64,000 bases of DNA from Embiotoca jacksoni (Eukaryota; Chordata; Actinopteri; Embiotocidae). The stretch spans positions 882,577 to 946,576 of the forward strand of contig JAKOON010000090.1 in assembly GCA_022577435.1 (NCBI GenBank), read 5' to 3'. A model generated the notes under the pieces. The model was not told the origin of the DNA, did no database searches, and worked only from the letters and a program-made list of their open reading frames with translations. The first letter of the stretch is position 1, and each line of letters opens with the position of its first letter. A program made the position numbers and the translations under genes. Of this stretch, positions 11,134-42,900 are shown piece by piece.

Positions 11134-14010
11134 CCATCCATCCATCCATCCATCATCTTCCGCTTATCCGGGGTTGGGTCACGGTGGTAGCAGGCCAAGC
11201 AAGTGTGAGGGTCAGAGTGTAAATCGCCCGGTAAACTGAGAGCTTCGCCTTCCAGCTCAGCTCCCTTTTCACCAACACAGTCCGGTGCAGCGCCTGTTGT
11301 ACTGCTGTAGCCGCACCGATCTGCCTGTCGATCTCCCGCTCCATCCTCCATCCTCCATCCTCCATCCTCCATCCTCCCCTCACTCGTGAACAAGACACCG
11401 AGATACTTAAACTTCTTCGCTTGAGGCAGGCACTCCGTCTGGAGGGAGTAATCCACCGGTTTCCGGCAGAAAACCATGTCCTCAAATTTGGAGGTACTAA
11501 CCCTCGTCCCCGCCGCTTCACACGGCTGCAAACCACCCCAGTGAGTGCTGGAGGTCGCGGTCCGAAGAAGCCAACAGGACCACATCATCTGCAAACATCA
11601 GAGATGCGATCCGGAGACCCCCGAACGCGACGTGCTCCTCCCCCCGGCTGCTCCTAGATATCTTGTCCATGAAGGTCACAAACAGGATCGGTGACAAAGG
11701 ACAGCCCTGGCGGAGGCCACGCCCACTGGAAACATATCTAACTTATTACCGAGAATACGAACACAGCTCCTACTGCAGTTGTACCGATGGCCTGTTGCAA
11801 CAGGTCCAGCACCCCGTACTCCTGCAGCCCCCACAAAAAACCACGGGGGACCCGGTCAAAAGCCTTCTCCAAGTTCACAAAACACATGTAGACTGGATGG
11901 GCAAACATCCAGGACCCTCCAGTAGTCTTGCGAGGGTAAAGATGGTAAAGATCTGGTACACTGTTCCACGACTGGGACGGAATCTGCACTGGTCCTCTTG
12001 AATTTGAGGTTCGACAAACGGCCTGAGTCCTTTCCAGCACCCTGACATAAGCTTTGCCCGGGAGGCTGAGTAGTGTGATACCCTGATAGTTGGAGCAACT
12101 CCCCAGTCCCCTTTGTTGAAAATGGGAACAGCCACCCCAATCTGCCAGTCCATGGGTACCGTTCCCGACCCCCATGCTGCATTGAAGAGGCATGTCAGCC
12201 AAGACAGCCCAGCAATGTCCAGCGCTTTCAGCAGCTCAGGGTGGATCTCATCCACCCCCAGCGCCTTGCTACCGAGGAGCTTTTTGACTACTTCAGAGGC
12301 CTCTGTCAGGGATATGGGTGCGACCCCCCCAAGTCTTCAGATGGTGTGTCCTCTCCAGGGAGCATGGTGGCTGGGTTTAGAAGTTCCTCAAAGTGTGATT
12401 TCCACCGCCCAACAATGTCCCCCGTCCGAGTCAGCAGTCCTCCCCTTGAGGCCAACCGAAAGTCCTTCTCAATGGCCTTCTAGAACTCCTCTCATGCCCG
12501 AGTTTTAGCATCTGCGACCACCGCAGCTGCAGCCCTTCTGGCCTGCCGGTACCTCTCAGCTGCTTCAGGAGACCCCTGAGCCAACCAGACCCGAAAGGCC
12601 TCCTTTTTCAGCCTGACAGCTCCCCTCATCCTCGGTGTCCACCACCGGGTTCTCGGGTTGCCGCCACGACAGGCACGATGACCTTCTGACCACAACTCCT
12701 AGCGGCCACGTCTACAATAGAGGCTCTGAACACGGTCCACTCGGATTCCATGTCCCCAACCTCCCTCGGGATGTGAGAAGTTCTTCCGGAGGTGAGAGTT
12801 GAAGACCTCCTGGGCAGGTTCCTCGGCCAGACGTTCCCAGCTTAACCTCACTACACGTTTGGGTTTGCCAGGTCTTTCCAGCCGACTCCCATTTGATCCA
12901 ACTCACCACCAGGTGGTGATCAGCTGACAGCTCTGCTCTTCTCTTCACCCGAGTGTCCAAGACATACGGCCGCAGATCAGATGATACGACTACAAAGTCT
13001 ATTCTTGATCTCCGGCCTAAGGTGTTCTGGTACCAGGTACACTTATGAGCCACCTTGTGCTCCAACATGGTGTTTGTTATGGCCAAACCGTGACCGGCAC
13101 AGAGGTCCAATAACAAAACACCGCTCGGGTTCAGATCAGCAGGCCGTTCCTCCCAATCACCCGCTGCCATGGTTTCTCCGTCGTTGCCCACATGAGCGTT
13201 GAAGTCTCCCAGGAGAACTATGGAGTCGGCAGGCGGCACCTTTTCTAGGACTCCCCCCACCAACTCCAAAAAGGCTCCGAACTGCCGTTTGGTGCATAAG
13301 CACAAACAATTGTCAGAGTCTTCCTCCCTGCAACCCGCAGGCGCATGGAGGCGGAGCCTCTCGTTCTCCGGGGAGAACTCCAACATGGGACTCGTGAGTA
13401 TCCCCACTCCTGCCCGGCGCCTCTCACCCTGGGCAACTCCAGAAAAGGATAGAGTCCAGCCCCTCTCCAGGAGCTTGGTTCCAGACACAGTGCTGTGTGC
13501 GGAGGTGAGCCCAACTATATCTAGCTGTTACCGCTCCACCTCCTGCACCAGCTCCATCTCTTTCCCTGCTATCGAGGTGACGTTCAACGTCCCTGGAGCT
13601 GGTCTATGCTGCCGGCGATCGGCTCGCCTGGGTCCCTGGTCTGCATTGCACCCAACCCCGATGCTTGTCCCTGCGGGTGGTGGGTCCACAGGGTGGCTGC
13701 TCCATGTTGTTTCTTAGAGCATGAGCCTGACCGGGCCCCATGGGCGAAAGCCTGGCCACCAGACGTCCACTGGCGAGGTTCCCTCCTGGGTCTGGCTCCG
13801 GTCGGGTGCCCCGGTTTCCCTGACCTGGGTGAGGTGACCTCAGACTGTGGGCTGCTATTCATTGCGGGGGGTCTTTTGAACCATTCTTAGTCTGGGTTCT
13901 GACCTGAGACCAGTTTGCCTTGGGAGACCCTACCAGGGGCTGATGCCCCAACAACATAACTCCCAGGATCACTGAGCCACTCAAACCCCTCCACCACGTT
14001 AAGGTGGCAA
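11101..14010 (-). mobile_element. RTE-like LINE, degenerate, nearly full span
   Basis: Minus-strand reading in order: a 5' region (13.8-14.0 kb); an APE-type endonuclease at 12712-13488 with LLGDFNAHVGND and SRIDFVVVSSDLRPYVLDTR; the linker ACRGGNPRTRWWTPRMRGAV (12.6 kb); reverse-transcriptase pieces MDEIHPELLKALDIAGLSWL (12.25 kb), VNLEKAFDRVPRG (about 11.85 kb) and FADDVVLLAS (about 11.6 kb); and FKYLGVLFTSEGRMEDG (11.4 kb). The end is the (CCAT)n tract at 11101-11153. Several frameshifts and a missing palm segment make it inactive. A GGATGGA-type mini-repeat has expanded within the coding part at 11340-11376. Confidence 0.85.
12712..13488 (-). pseudogene. LINE endonuclease domain (open remnant)
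   Basis: A 258-codon stretch with the apurinic-endonuclease fold signatures LLGDFNAHVGND, CTWYQNTLGRRSRIDFVVVS and ELSADHHLVVSWI (DHH catalytic region). It has no in-frame link to the reverse transcriptase downstream, so it is a remnant. Confidence 0.8.
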
Positions 14011-14242
14011 TTCGCCTCTTTCCAAAATGGAAACATGAAATAAAAAAAACATTTGAGAACTTTTTAATTGTAAAAAATAAGTTGTAATAAAAGAAAGAAA
14101 TGACCATGAATGGACCATGTATGAAACGTAAAATGCCTTTTAATTTGAAACAGATACAGAAGGTTACGTAATTAAGGCAACCAATGTTGTGACATTAAAG
14201 TCACTCCCTCAGACTATTGTTGCACCATCTGAAGGCACCCAC

Positions 14243-14251
14243 CCACACACA

Positions 14252-14310
<59 letters not shown>
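14243..14310. repeat. (CA)n microsatellite
   Basis: About 68 bp, with two CG interruptions near the left end; intergenic, 1 kb beyond the last hsf4 exon found. Confidence 0.95.
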
Positions 14311-14312
<2 letters not shown>

Positions 14313-14759
14313 TACAAGTGAGTAAGAAAATTTATGGTGGCTGCGAAACATTTAAAGAAACTCTCTTGATCCAGTATTTAGTTTGATCCTTCTGGGCTAC
14401 TGTAGAAAGATTTAGGCCTCTTTGGAAGAGGACCCGCTCAACATATAGATATTATGGCCTAATTCTAAGGTAGCGAAGACATATATCTTAGCTTTAGGTG
14501 ATAATACACTAGTGAAAACATAATTATGAATATTATATTGGGTGCTTAATTGACAAAGCAGCTAGAATTAATGTTAAGGATAAAAAACTACACGTAAAGT
14601 GAAAGGTGGGGAATTAAGAATGACACATTTTAGTTCATTATTTTGATTTTACAGCCAATTACTGTTTTGGTTCAATCTCTTTGTTCCACATCTTTTATGT
14701 CCTTGAAGATCCGATCATTTCTAAATAAATGGTCACAGTTGTCATATTGAAATTTTAAG

Positions 14760-14793
<34 letters not shown>

Positions 14794-15349
14794 GATTGAT
14801 TCACGATGTCAGCTCAAGACCTTGATTTGACACCAATTTTTAATTAAAAGCCCTCTAGTTTTCCAATAGACAGAAGTCCTTATTGTTTTTTTAACCTGGC
14901 TTTTATTGTGAAAAATTTTGAGTCACCTGTTGTGACAATTACACTTTAGATAATTAATCTGAAACAGCTGTTGAAATTAGCAGGATTATTGTTGACTTAA
15001 AAAAATGAAGGGGAGGGAAATATATATTAGTGATATTCGAATTGAAACAACAGCAACGTAATTGAATTGAATATGCATCACACGTGCATTGTGGTACTTC
15101 AAAAATAACACGTCATCCCTGAGCATCAGGAAATGTTTTTTGGTAAAAAAGAAGCTTCGATAAATCCAGTGTTCACGACCAAACCAGCAACAAATAAACA
15201 GCAGACAAAGTTAGCAACTAGCTAGCGAATGTAGTGAAAAGTTTGGGTGGATTATTTTACACAGAAGTTAAACAGAGAAGCTGCCGACGTACTGTATAGT
15301 AGGATTAAATCATCTCTACAGTTTAGAGCAGTCACACTGTCAGACTTAC

Positions 15350-35373
<20,024 letters not shown>

Positions 35374-35415
35374 TCTGACACCTGTCCACTGCCCAGACTC
35401 GCTACAGGAGACCAA

Positions 35416-35416
<1 letters not shown>

Positions 35417-35469
<53 letters not shown>
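35417..35469. repeat. (TG)n upstream of hsf4 start codon
   Basis: 53-bp TG tract 44 bp upstream of the hsf4 ATG, in the 5' UTR or promoter region. A second CA-rich patch is at 35812-35856. Confidence 0.95.
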
Positions 35470-35472
<3 letters not shown>

Positions 35473-36640
35473 AGTGTGTGTATGTTTGGGTATGTGCGTG
35501 CAGGCCTGCAGACTAGTCCATGTTTGTCCACTTCTGTGATCTGTTACTGATAATCCCAAGTTTGTCTCAGCCTCTTTGATTCCATTTCAGTCGGTCCGTT
35601 TATCTGTGTTCGTCATTCGATGTCCTCGTTTGTCACACTTTATCTCTTCTTCTTTGGTTTTTCTTTGCAATTGTTTATCTTCTCTAGACTTTTTTGTTTA
35701 GTCGCTCTTCATGGCACCTTCAGTCTCTTCCTCTCTTTGGCTCTCCACTCTCTGTCCTTGGTGCCACCACCAGTCATCCAACTGAATGTCATTGCAGAAG
35801 GTCCATGTCAGCACACACACACACACACTCTCTCTCACACACACACACACACACATGCACAATTCAAGCCCACCCCCACAGCCCCTCACCCCTGGCCTCC
35901 CGCTGACAATCAAGAGACCGCCCAGTAAACAATACAGCATCCACACAAAAGCTTCAATAATAGACCAGTGCTCCACCATCAAAGGGCTCCTGGTCAAACT
36001 GAACAGCCCAAAGTTCAGAGTATTTCACGCAGAAAAGACACGATTTAATGTAAATGTGATGTTTTACTGTTCGTACTGACCTACTTTTTAAGAACCGGAT
36101 ACAGTTGCAAACAAACATGTTCTTGCGTGATGTTAAAGGTTGTGTGGGAAAATCCATCCTTGCACTTTTGATGACTAAAGAAAATTGTATTTTGCCGCCA
36201 CCATCAGGTCATGTTTTCCTCTTGTACGCCACAATTATCAACATCTAACATCTCGTACAATGTAGTAAAAACACTAATCTTAGTCCGGATGTTCTGGAGT
36301 GAAAATGCCTTAAATTAGATGTGTTGAACATTAAATTGATCATTTCATCGGATTTCTTTTATTTGTGACCTTTTTTCTCCATGCTAACACTGTATCTGTG
36401 TGCTTAAGCACTGGTTTCTCATGATGATAAGATATTTTAAGGTTTTGACCTTAATGAGACCAAACAGTAAAACTGCGGGATGTGAAACCAAAACAATAAG
36501 TCGAAAGACCCTAAATGTTTTGTAGAGCTGAGTGGCAATGTGGAATCAGTCCTAATTTTCTGCCGGTTTGTTGCCATAAAAGAGCCCTTCTGACATACAT
36601 CAGTAATCCTTGTGTCAGGGTGACCTCTGTAATGTGGAAT

Positions 36641-36880
36641 TTGAATTCAATTCAATTTTATTTATAAAGCGCAATATCACAACACAGGTTATTTCATGGC
36701 ACTTAACACATTAAAGTCCTTACAGCAGAACTTTACAATATTATATACAGAACCCAACAACTCAACAATTCCCACATTAGCTAGGAAGGAAAAACTTTGC
36801 TTTAAAGGGAAAAAAAAAACTTCAGACAGAAACAGGCTCAGAGGTTTTAGTGAAAGGAGAGCAGAGAAAAGAACAGCATA
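36641..36880 (-). mobile_element. L2-like LINE 3' tail (solo)
   Basis: Reverse complement of the tail at 22.6-22.9 and 31.5-31.7 kb: AATTCAATTCAATTTTATTT, then ATTTCATGGCACTTAACACA and AAAGTCCTTACAGCAGAACT. Non-coding, between hsf4 and the P450-side LTR element. Confidence 0.8.
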
Positions 36881-37056
36881 GAGATCCAAGACATTAATTT
36901 TTATGTCATGACCTATCTGGCAGTTCTTCTGAGGAGCAAAGAAGACCTCCATCCGTCCATCATTCATCAGACCGTCCATCCATCATTCATCAGACCGTCC
37001 ATCCGTCATTCATCAGACCGTCCATCCGTCATTCATCCGTCCGTCCGTCCATCCAT

Positions 37057-39478
37057 CCAGCAGTCCTCCAGCATAGCTTTCCAGCAGTCCTCCAGCAGTT
37101 CTCTCCCCAGCCGGGCTCTCCCCAGCCTGGCTTCCCCAGCAGTCCTTGTCTCACCCATCCTCATCTTTCCGTTCTCCCCTGCACAGTCCTTCTTTTCTCT
37201 CAGGGCAGCTTTTATACAGTTGACAAACAGTTGACAGTCACCCCCATTCCCTTTGTATCTGCTTTTGTGTGGTAATACAGCGTTGGTTGTAGGTCACAAG
37301 ATAAGGACACCAGGGAGTCGTCAATTAGATGCGGAAAGAATCACTTGCAAATAAGACAGACAACAAAGGAAACTTTTCGGACAAGAGACTTTCCGAAGCC
37401 ACAATGCAAACAAGAGGAAGAAACAATTCCTTTTCCCCCGTCATATCCCTCCTGTTTATACAAAGTATAACATAAAAAAGGAAAAAAACAAAAGAATCAT
37501 CATGAGGAAAATCATATTAATCACAATTGTTGTTGTTGCATAAGGGCGTGGTGTTTCAGTCATCGCTGTCAGGCCGCAGGGTCCTATCCTCCTGAATGGA
37601 TGCCATGTGATGCTGTCCGGAGCCATTTTAGCTGTACTGTCTGTCCACAGATATAACAAAAATAAGCTCACCAGAAACTAAATCGCCTAGGTGTTGTTAG
37701 TTTCTTCACTGGTGTGAGACAAGCACCCCTATCGGTATCACCTCCCTTTGTAGCCAGACTTCACCACAGGGGAATGCCGGCTTACTTAATCTGGTATGTC
37801 TGTGCGATGTGGTTCAGGCAAAGGTCTCATCCTTCTGCAATGGCTGAGGTGTATTCAGGTCCGTTCAGCAATCCGAAAAAGTTTTTTTAGTAGTTTGCCA
37901 CAGGGGAATGCCGGCTTAGTTTATTATAGACACCATCCCTCCTGTTGAGCCATGGTTTACCCCATGGCTCAAAAGGGCCACATATCTATATAAACTTTTT
38001 TGGGAGTATCAGCTTGCCTTCTACATGCTGTCGCTGTTAGTTTTCCCTTGAATCCGTGTTTCTTTTCCCATTTTTTTCAAATATTTTATGTTATCCGCGC
38101 CTTTTGAGTGCATGCATTTTACGTCTCCCTCCAGAGGTATCTATTCGATCTTAATACAGCATGTCCCCATTTTTCTTTCTGTGAGCCAACCAGTTTGTAT
38201 GGAGTTCACCTGAGCAACTGGTCTTTATACAGTGTACCGTTAGGCTTCAGCCTTCCTTTACACTGTAAGACACTCACGGTATCTATTATTTATTCTTATA
38301 GTTCGCTGTAGGTCCCTGACCTATTTCCAAAGTCCCTGACTTGGTTACCTGTAGGTCCCTGACCTATTTCCTAAGTCCCCGACTTAGTTACCTGTAGGTC
38401 CCTGACCTATTTCCGAAGTCCCTGACTTGGTTACCTGTAGGTCCCTGACCTATTTCCTAAGTCCCCGACTTAGTTACCTGTAGGTCGCTGACCTTTTTTT
38501 TTTAGTTTATGCGACTTTTAGTCTAGTCTACTCAAGACTCTTTAGTTTACCTAGTCTACTCAGACTCTTTAGATCAAAACAACAACAAAAGAAGTTGTCT
38601 TACCTCGGGTGCCCGATGTTTTGATGGTGAATCAGCCTTGTTCTAGGATCCCGTCACTCGTCCTCTCTCCAGTCAGTCCTGGTCTCACCAATGTCCAAAC
38701 TGCTTCGATAAAGAAACAGCAGGAGGTCTTTCCTCAGGAGTCCCAGACTCTCCCGTGCACGGTTTCAGGCTGTGTCCAGAGAGAGGAGGAGATGTTGGGA
38801 TCCGGCTTAAAGGACCAATTATGTTAGAAAAATTACTCAAGAGGCTTGGTTCAAAATCAAACACATCGGACATTTTATTCTTGCAAGAAGGAGCAACTAC
38901 ATGCACCCTCAAAGAGAGGTGTCCAGCATTGCTCCCCCCAGCAATTCTCTACAGCAGGGCTCTCCCCAGCAGTTCTCCAGCATGGCTGTCTAGCAGTCCT
39001 CCAGCAGGGCTTTCCAGCAGTCCTCCAGCAGTTGTCGCCCCAGCCGGGCTCTACCCAGCCTGGGTTCCCCAGCAGTCCTCTGCTCCGCCGTCCTCGTCTT
39101 CCGTTCTCCCCCTCTTCAGCAGGGTTCGCCCCAGCCGGGCTCTCCCCAGCCTGCCTTCCCCAGCAGTCCTTGTCTCATCCGTCCTCGTCTTTCCGTTCTC
39201 CCCTGCACACTCCTTCTTTTCTCTCAGGGCAGCTTTTATACAGTTGACAAACAGTGGACAAACAGTTGACAGTCACCCCCATTCCCTTTGTATCTGCTTT
39301 TGTGTGGTAATACAGCGTTGGTTGTAGGTCACAAGATAAGGACACCAGGGAGTCGTCAATTAGATGCGGAAAGAATCACTTGCAAATAAGACAGACAACA
39401 AAGGAAACTTTTCGGACAGGAGACTTTCCGAAGCCACAATGCAAACAAGAGGAAGAGACAAATCCTTTTTCCCCATCA
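37057..39478 (-). mobile_element. Short non-autonomous LTR retroelement
   Basis: Two related LTR-like sequences flank about 1.4 kb. On the minus strand the 5' LTR starts with TGATGGGG at 39478 and runs to about 38818. The 3' LTR starts with TGACGGGG at 37443 and appears shortened at about 37057. A 17-base tract at 38801-38817 next to the 5' LTR resembles a primer-binding site for tRNA-Tyr (TGGTCCTTTAAGCCGGA). The purine-rich AACAGGAGGGATA (37444-37456) precedes the 3' LTR. A polyadenylation signal, AATAAA, lies in the 5' LTR. The interior has no gag, pol or env coding and holds a 43-bp tandem repeat, so mobility would need enzymes supplied in trans. The element lies in the ATGG-type tail of a LINE fragment. 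Confidence 0.6.
38309..38495. repeat. 43-bp tandem repeat inside LTR element
   Basis: About four imperfect copies of a unit containing GTAGGTCCCTGACCTATTTC and a following GTCC(C)TGACTTGGTTACC-type half. The two halves are themselves related. Non-coding; absent from block B because the solo LTR lost the interior. Confidence 0.8.
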
Positions 39479-39816
39479 ATCATCCATCAGACCATCCATC
39501 CATCCATCATTCATCAGACCATCCATGCATCCATCCATCCATGCATCTGTCCGTCAGTCCATTCATTCCTCCACCTTCTTTTGCTTATTTGCATAATACC
39601 CCAGTCCTCCCCCTGTCCAGCAACATCTTCCAACTCCTGCTGGGGGATCCTAAGGCGTTCCCAGGCCAGATGAGATATATAATCCCTCCAGCATGTTCTG
39701 AGTCTACCCCAAGGTGTCGTACCGGTTGGACGTACCAGGAAAACCTCCACTGGAAGGCACCGAAAAGGCATCAAAATCACATGCCCAAACCATCTCAAGA
39801 GGCCCAAATTAAACAA
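39479..39816 (-). mobile_element. RTE-like LINE 3' fragment with ATGG tail
   Basis: Minus-strand reading contains LLRWFGHVILMPFRCLP and RDYISHLAWERLRIPQQELE, the C-terminal end of a fish RTE-like reverse-transcriptase ORF, followed by an ATGG-rich tail (CCAT on the plus strand). It is the same family as the longer copy at 11.1-14.0 kb. It is 5'-truncated and dead. It is adjacent to, and probably the target of, the LTR element. Confidence 0.75.
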
Positions 39817-39840
39817 ATGATTAGTACACTTGGTAACTTA

Positions 39841-39846
39841 TTTATT
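39841..39846 (-). terminator. Polyadenylation signal of P450 gene A
   Basis: AATAAA on the minus strand, 92 bases after the TGA stop at 39938. The same hexamer lies at 50776-50781 for gene B. Position and hexamer fit a short 3' UTR; cleavage sites cannot be seen. Confidence 0.55.
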
Positions 39847-39937
39847 GAGAGGGAACAGTATGTGAACCTATGATGTGACAATACTGGGGTTAAGGTTTGG
39901 TTCAGTTTCACATATTAATGCATTCCTGCAAACCACC

Positions 39938-42900
39938 TCACTGTATCAACCTGAGTTCCACCTTCATGCGATACGGTTTGGGAGTTGTTGTGATTCCAAA
40001 GACTGGAGTGAAGTCTGGCTCTCCTGCATCCTCAGGCCAGATGAACTTAAACTTCCTCAGCAGAGTCACCATGATGAGGAAGAGCTCCATACGAGCCAGA
40101 CCCTCGCCGAGACACATCCGAGGACCTGAGACATGGAAACAGACCTTAAAGTCTATGACCAATTGACCTCACTTACAGTGTGTGTGCATGCCACTCTGAG
40201 TAGGAAACGGTTATAATGCACCTGCAGAGAAAGGCATGAAGGCCTCTGGTTTAACAAACTCTCCCTGGTCATTGAGGAAGTTTTCAGGGTTGAATTCATG
40301 AGGGAATTTCCACTGTCCTTCCTCGTTGTGCAGTGAGGTCAAGTTCTGGATGATCATTGTACCCTGAAAACAAAAGTAACCAAAATGTCAAAAGCAATAA
40401 AAGAGGCATTTCCCTTTGTTGCCTCTGTCACTAAAATATATTTAACCAGTTGCTCCTCACCTTGGGGATGGAATATCCCATAAGCTCTGTGTCTTTAGTC
40501 GTGCAGTGGAAGACACTGAGTGGGACGGTGTTGGCGACCCTCTGCACTTCATGAATCACAGCCTGGATGAAGACAGATTTAAACATCGTTTCAAGCTTCA
40601 TCTGACCTGGAGCAGACAGTAAACAATGTAGACCAATAAAGCTGCATCAAAGATAACAGCAAACAAAATGTTGATGACCAGACAAAAAATAAATGTGACT
40701 TGAAGACAGTCGTTACAATGAATTCCCAAGTCCAGATTTACTGGATAAGATCTCTTCCCTTTAGCCAACTTCGTGTCATGTTCTAACATACATGTCACTC
40801 AGATCCAGGGGTACACAATCAATTGAAGTGATTTTTTGAAAACTCTGTCAGATGGTGTACAGTACCTGCATGTAGGGCATTTTGTGTCTGTCCTCAAAAT
40901 TGGCCTGATCCTTCCCTTCCAACACCTGGTTGATCTCCTGCTGACATCGTTCTGACGGGGCGAGACAACTTCACACGATGTGTTCACCATTTCACAATAC
41001 AAGTTAATACAATAATTACAAAACACAATTGAGAGGGGGAAAGGTCATGAAACAACAATGTATTGAACAAAAAGTAACATCGGTAATAATGCGTTACGGT
41101 CAGGTTCCTGGTAAAGTCCTAGTGTGGGATCATGGCTTTGTGGCACATATAAATAAAGTGGAGCCTTCTTTAACACATGGTGGGGCAAGTGACACTTGAA
41201 TTGTGTCCCAATTCAGAGGTTGCATCATTTGAAGGTTGCATTTGAAGATAGATTGTGTCACAGGGGTGCGACAAGTCTGTCCCATTTTGAAAGCCTTCAA
41301 ATGTGTCCAAGAAATACATTCTTACTTTCGCTGACTTTCCCGGTCTATATTTCAGTCTGGTATCACGGGCCCGTCCACGAAAGGAAGGCTTGAGTTTGAC
41401 ACATCTGGTGTCTTCATGCGATGGAAGTAAGGCGACAAAGTACAAAGGCTTTTTAAATCCATGTAAGGAGGCAGGAGTGGTGGCTCAGTTTGGTTCATTA
41501 GACTTTCAACGGGAAAATGGAGTTTGAGTCCGCGAGAGGGCAGAGTTAATCTTTTGCCATGATACTTGGTTGATTAGTTACACCTGTGTGTTTCCGACTG
41601 TGGCATGTCAAAGTGCCCTCTGGGAAAGAGACTCCAAGGCAACGGTTAAACCTTAGATTAAGGAGGAGCAACACAGGTTTTATATTGTGCGGGGATCAGG
41701 TGTTTCATCTACAAAAATTATGGAGGAGTTATGTAGGGTACCCATAGAGATTTCCTGGGGTGACTTGTGCTGCAGGAAAATGGGGCTGTCAGACTATGAA
41801 CAGTGTTCATATTTATACACCTACAGAGTAAAAGACAGAAACTCATGCAGGCATACCTTGTATGTGTGGGTAGCTCATGAGGTAAAGAAAACCAGTAAGC
41901 AGGGTGTTGGAGGTTGTGTCGGTCCCGGCAAAGTGAAGATCTAAAGTGTACATGATGAGTTGCTCTTCTGAAAATGAAGAACCATCATCGCCTCTCTACA
42001 CAGAGTGGAGTGATAAAAAATTCAAATCAGGAAGTTGTTATAATTTGATCCCTCTAGGAAATCTTGCAATTGCAATAATTTCCGCAAATTCAAACAAACT
42101 CCGCAATATCTGCAAGAGCTTGCAATTTTTTTTAATTCCCATGATTTTTTCCCCAAAAAACATTGTCATCAGAATCTGTGCTGAAAGTATTAACAACATA
42201 AAGTAAGTCTTTTCAAACAAAACTCACTCTATAAACAACAATAACTCCTCATTTCCAGTCAGAAAGGCACTGCTCTTGTTTTCATCACTAAATAAAACTT
42301 TGTTCACCGGAACAAGAGGAGAAACAGGAAGTGACGGGGTTTGTGGGAAATGTGGTCTTCACATTAAAATGATCTAATTAAATGTTTATTATCAAAGGAA
42401 GTGATTACATATTTATTCCTTTATCAGGTAAGGCATAACAAAATCGCATTTTTCTTTCTAAACTTGCAATTTTTTCTAATTCTGCCAATTTTCCACAAAA
42501 AACTAATATAAAACTTTGTAAATTACGTCGCAATTTTTCAGAAAATCCACCACAAAATCAAACATTTTTAATCAAAACAATCACAAAAAAACCTCCTGGA
42601 GGGACTGATAATTATTTTAAACACAACCCATACCCATGTACAACATAATGCTAAATCTAAGATAGTAAGTTGAATCTTTACACACAACTATACACAAACA
42701 CACACCTTATCCAGTTCATCCAGATAGCAGTCAACAAAGTCTCGTGGCTCTCCAGGGACTCTGGTCTTCTTGTGTTCAGTCACCAAACGAATCGTTTGTT
42801 TCCTACAAATCTAGAAAAACACCGGGCGAGAGAAGTTTATTTGCACAGCACATTTCAACAACAAGGAAATTCAAAGTGCTTTACTTAAAACATAAAGACA

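Noticed and set aside
11100..11153. CCAT tandem array considered as a stand-alone satellite
   Set aside because: It is the simple-sequence tail of the adjacent RTE-like LINE.
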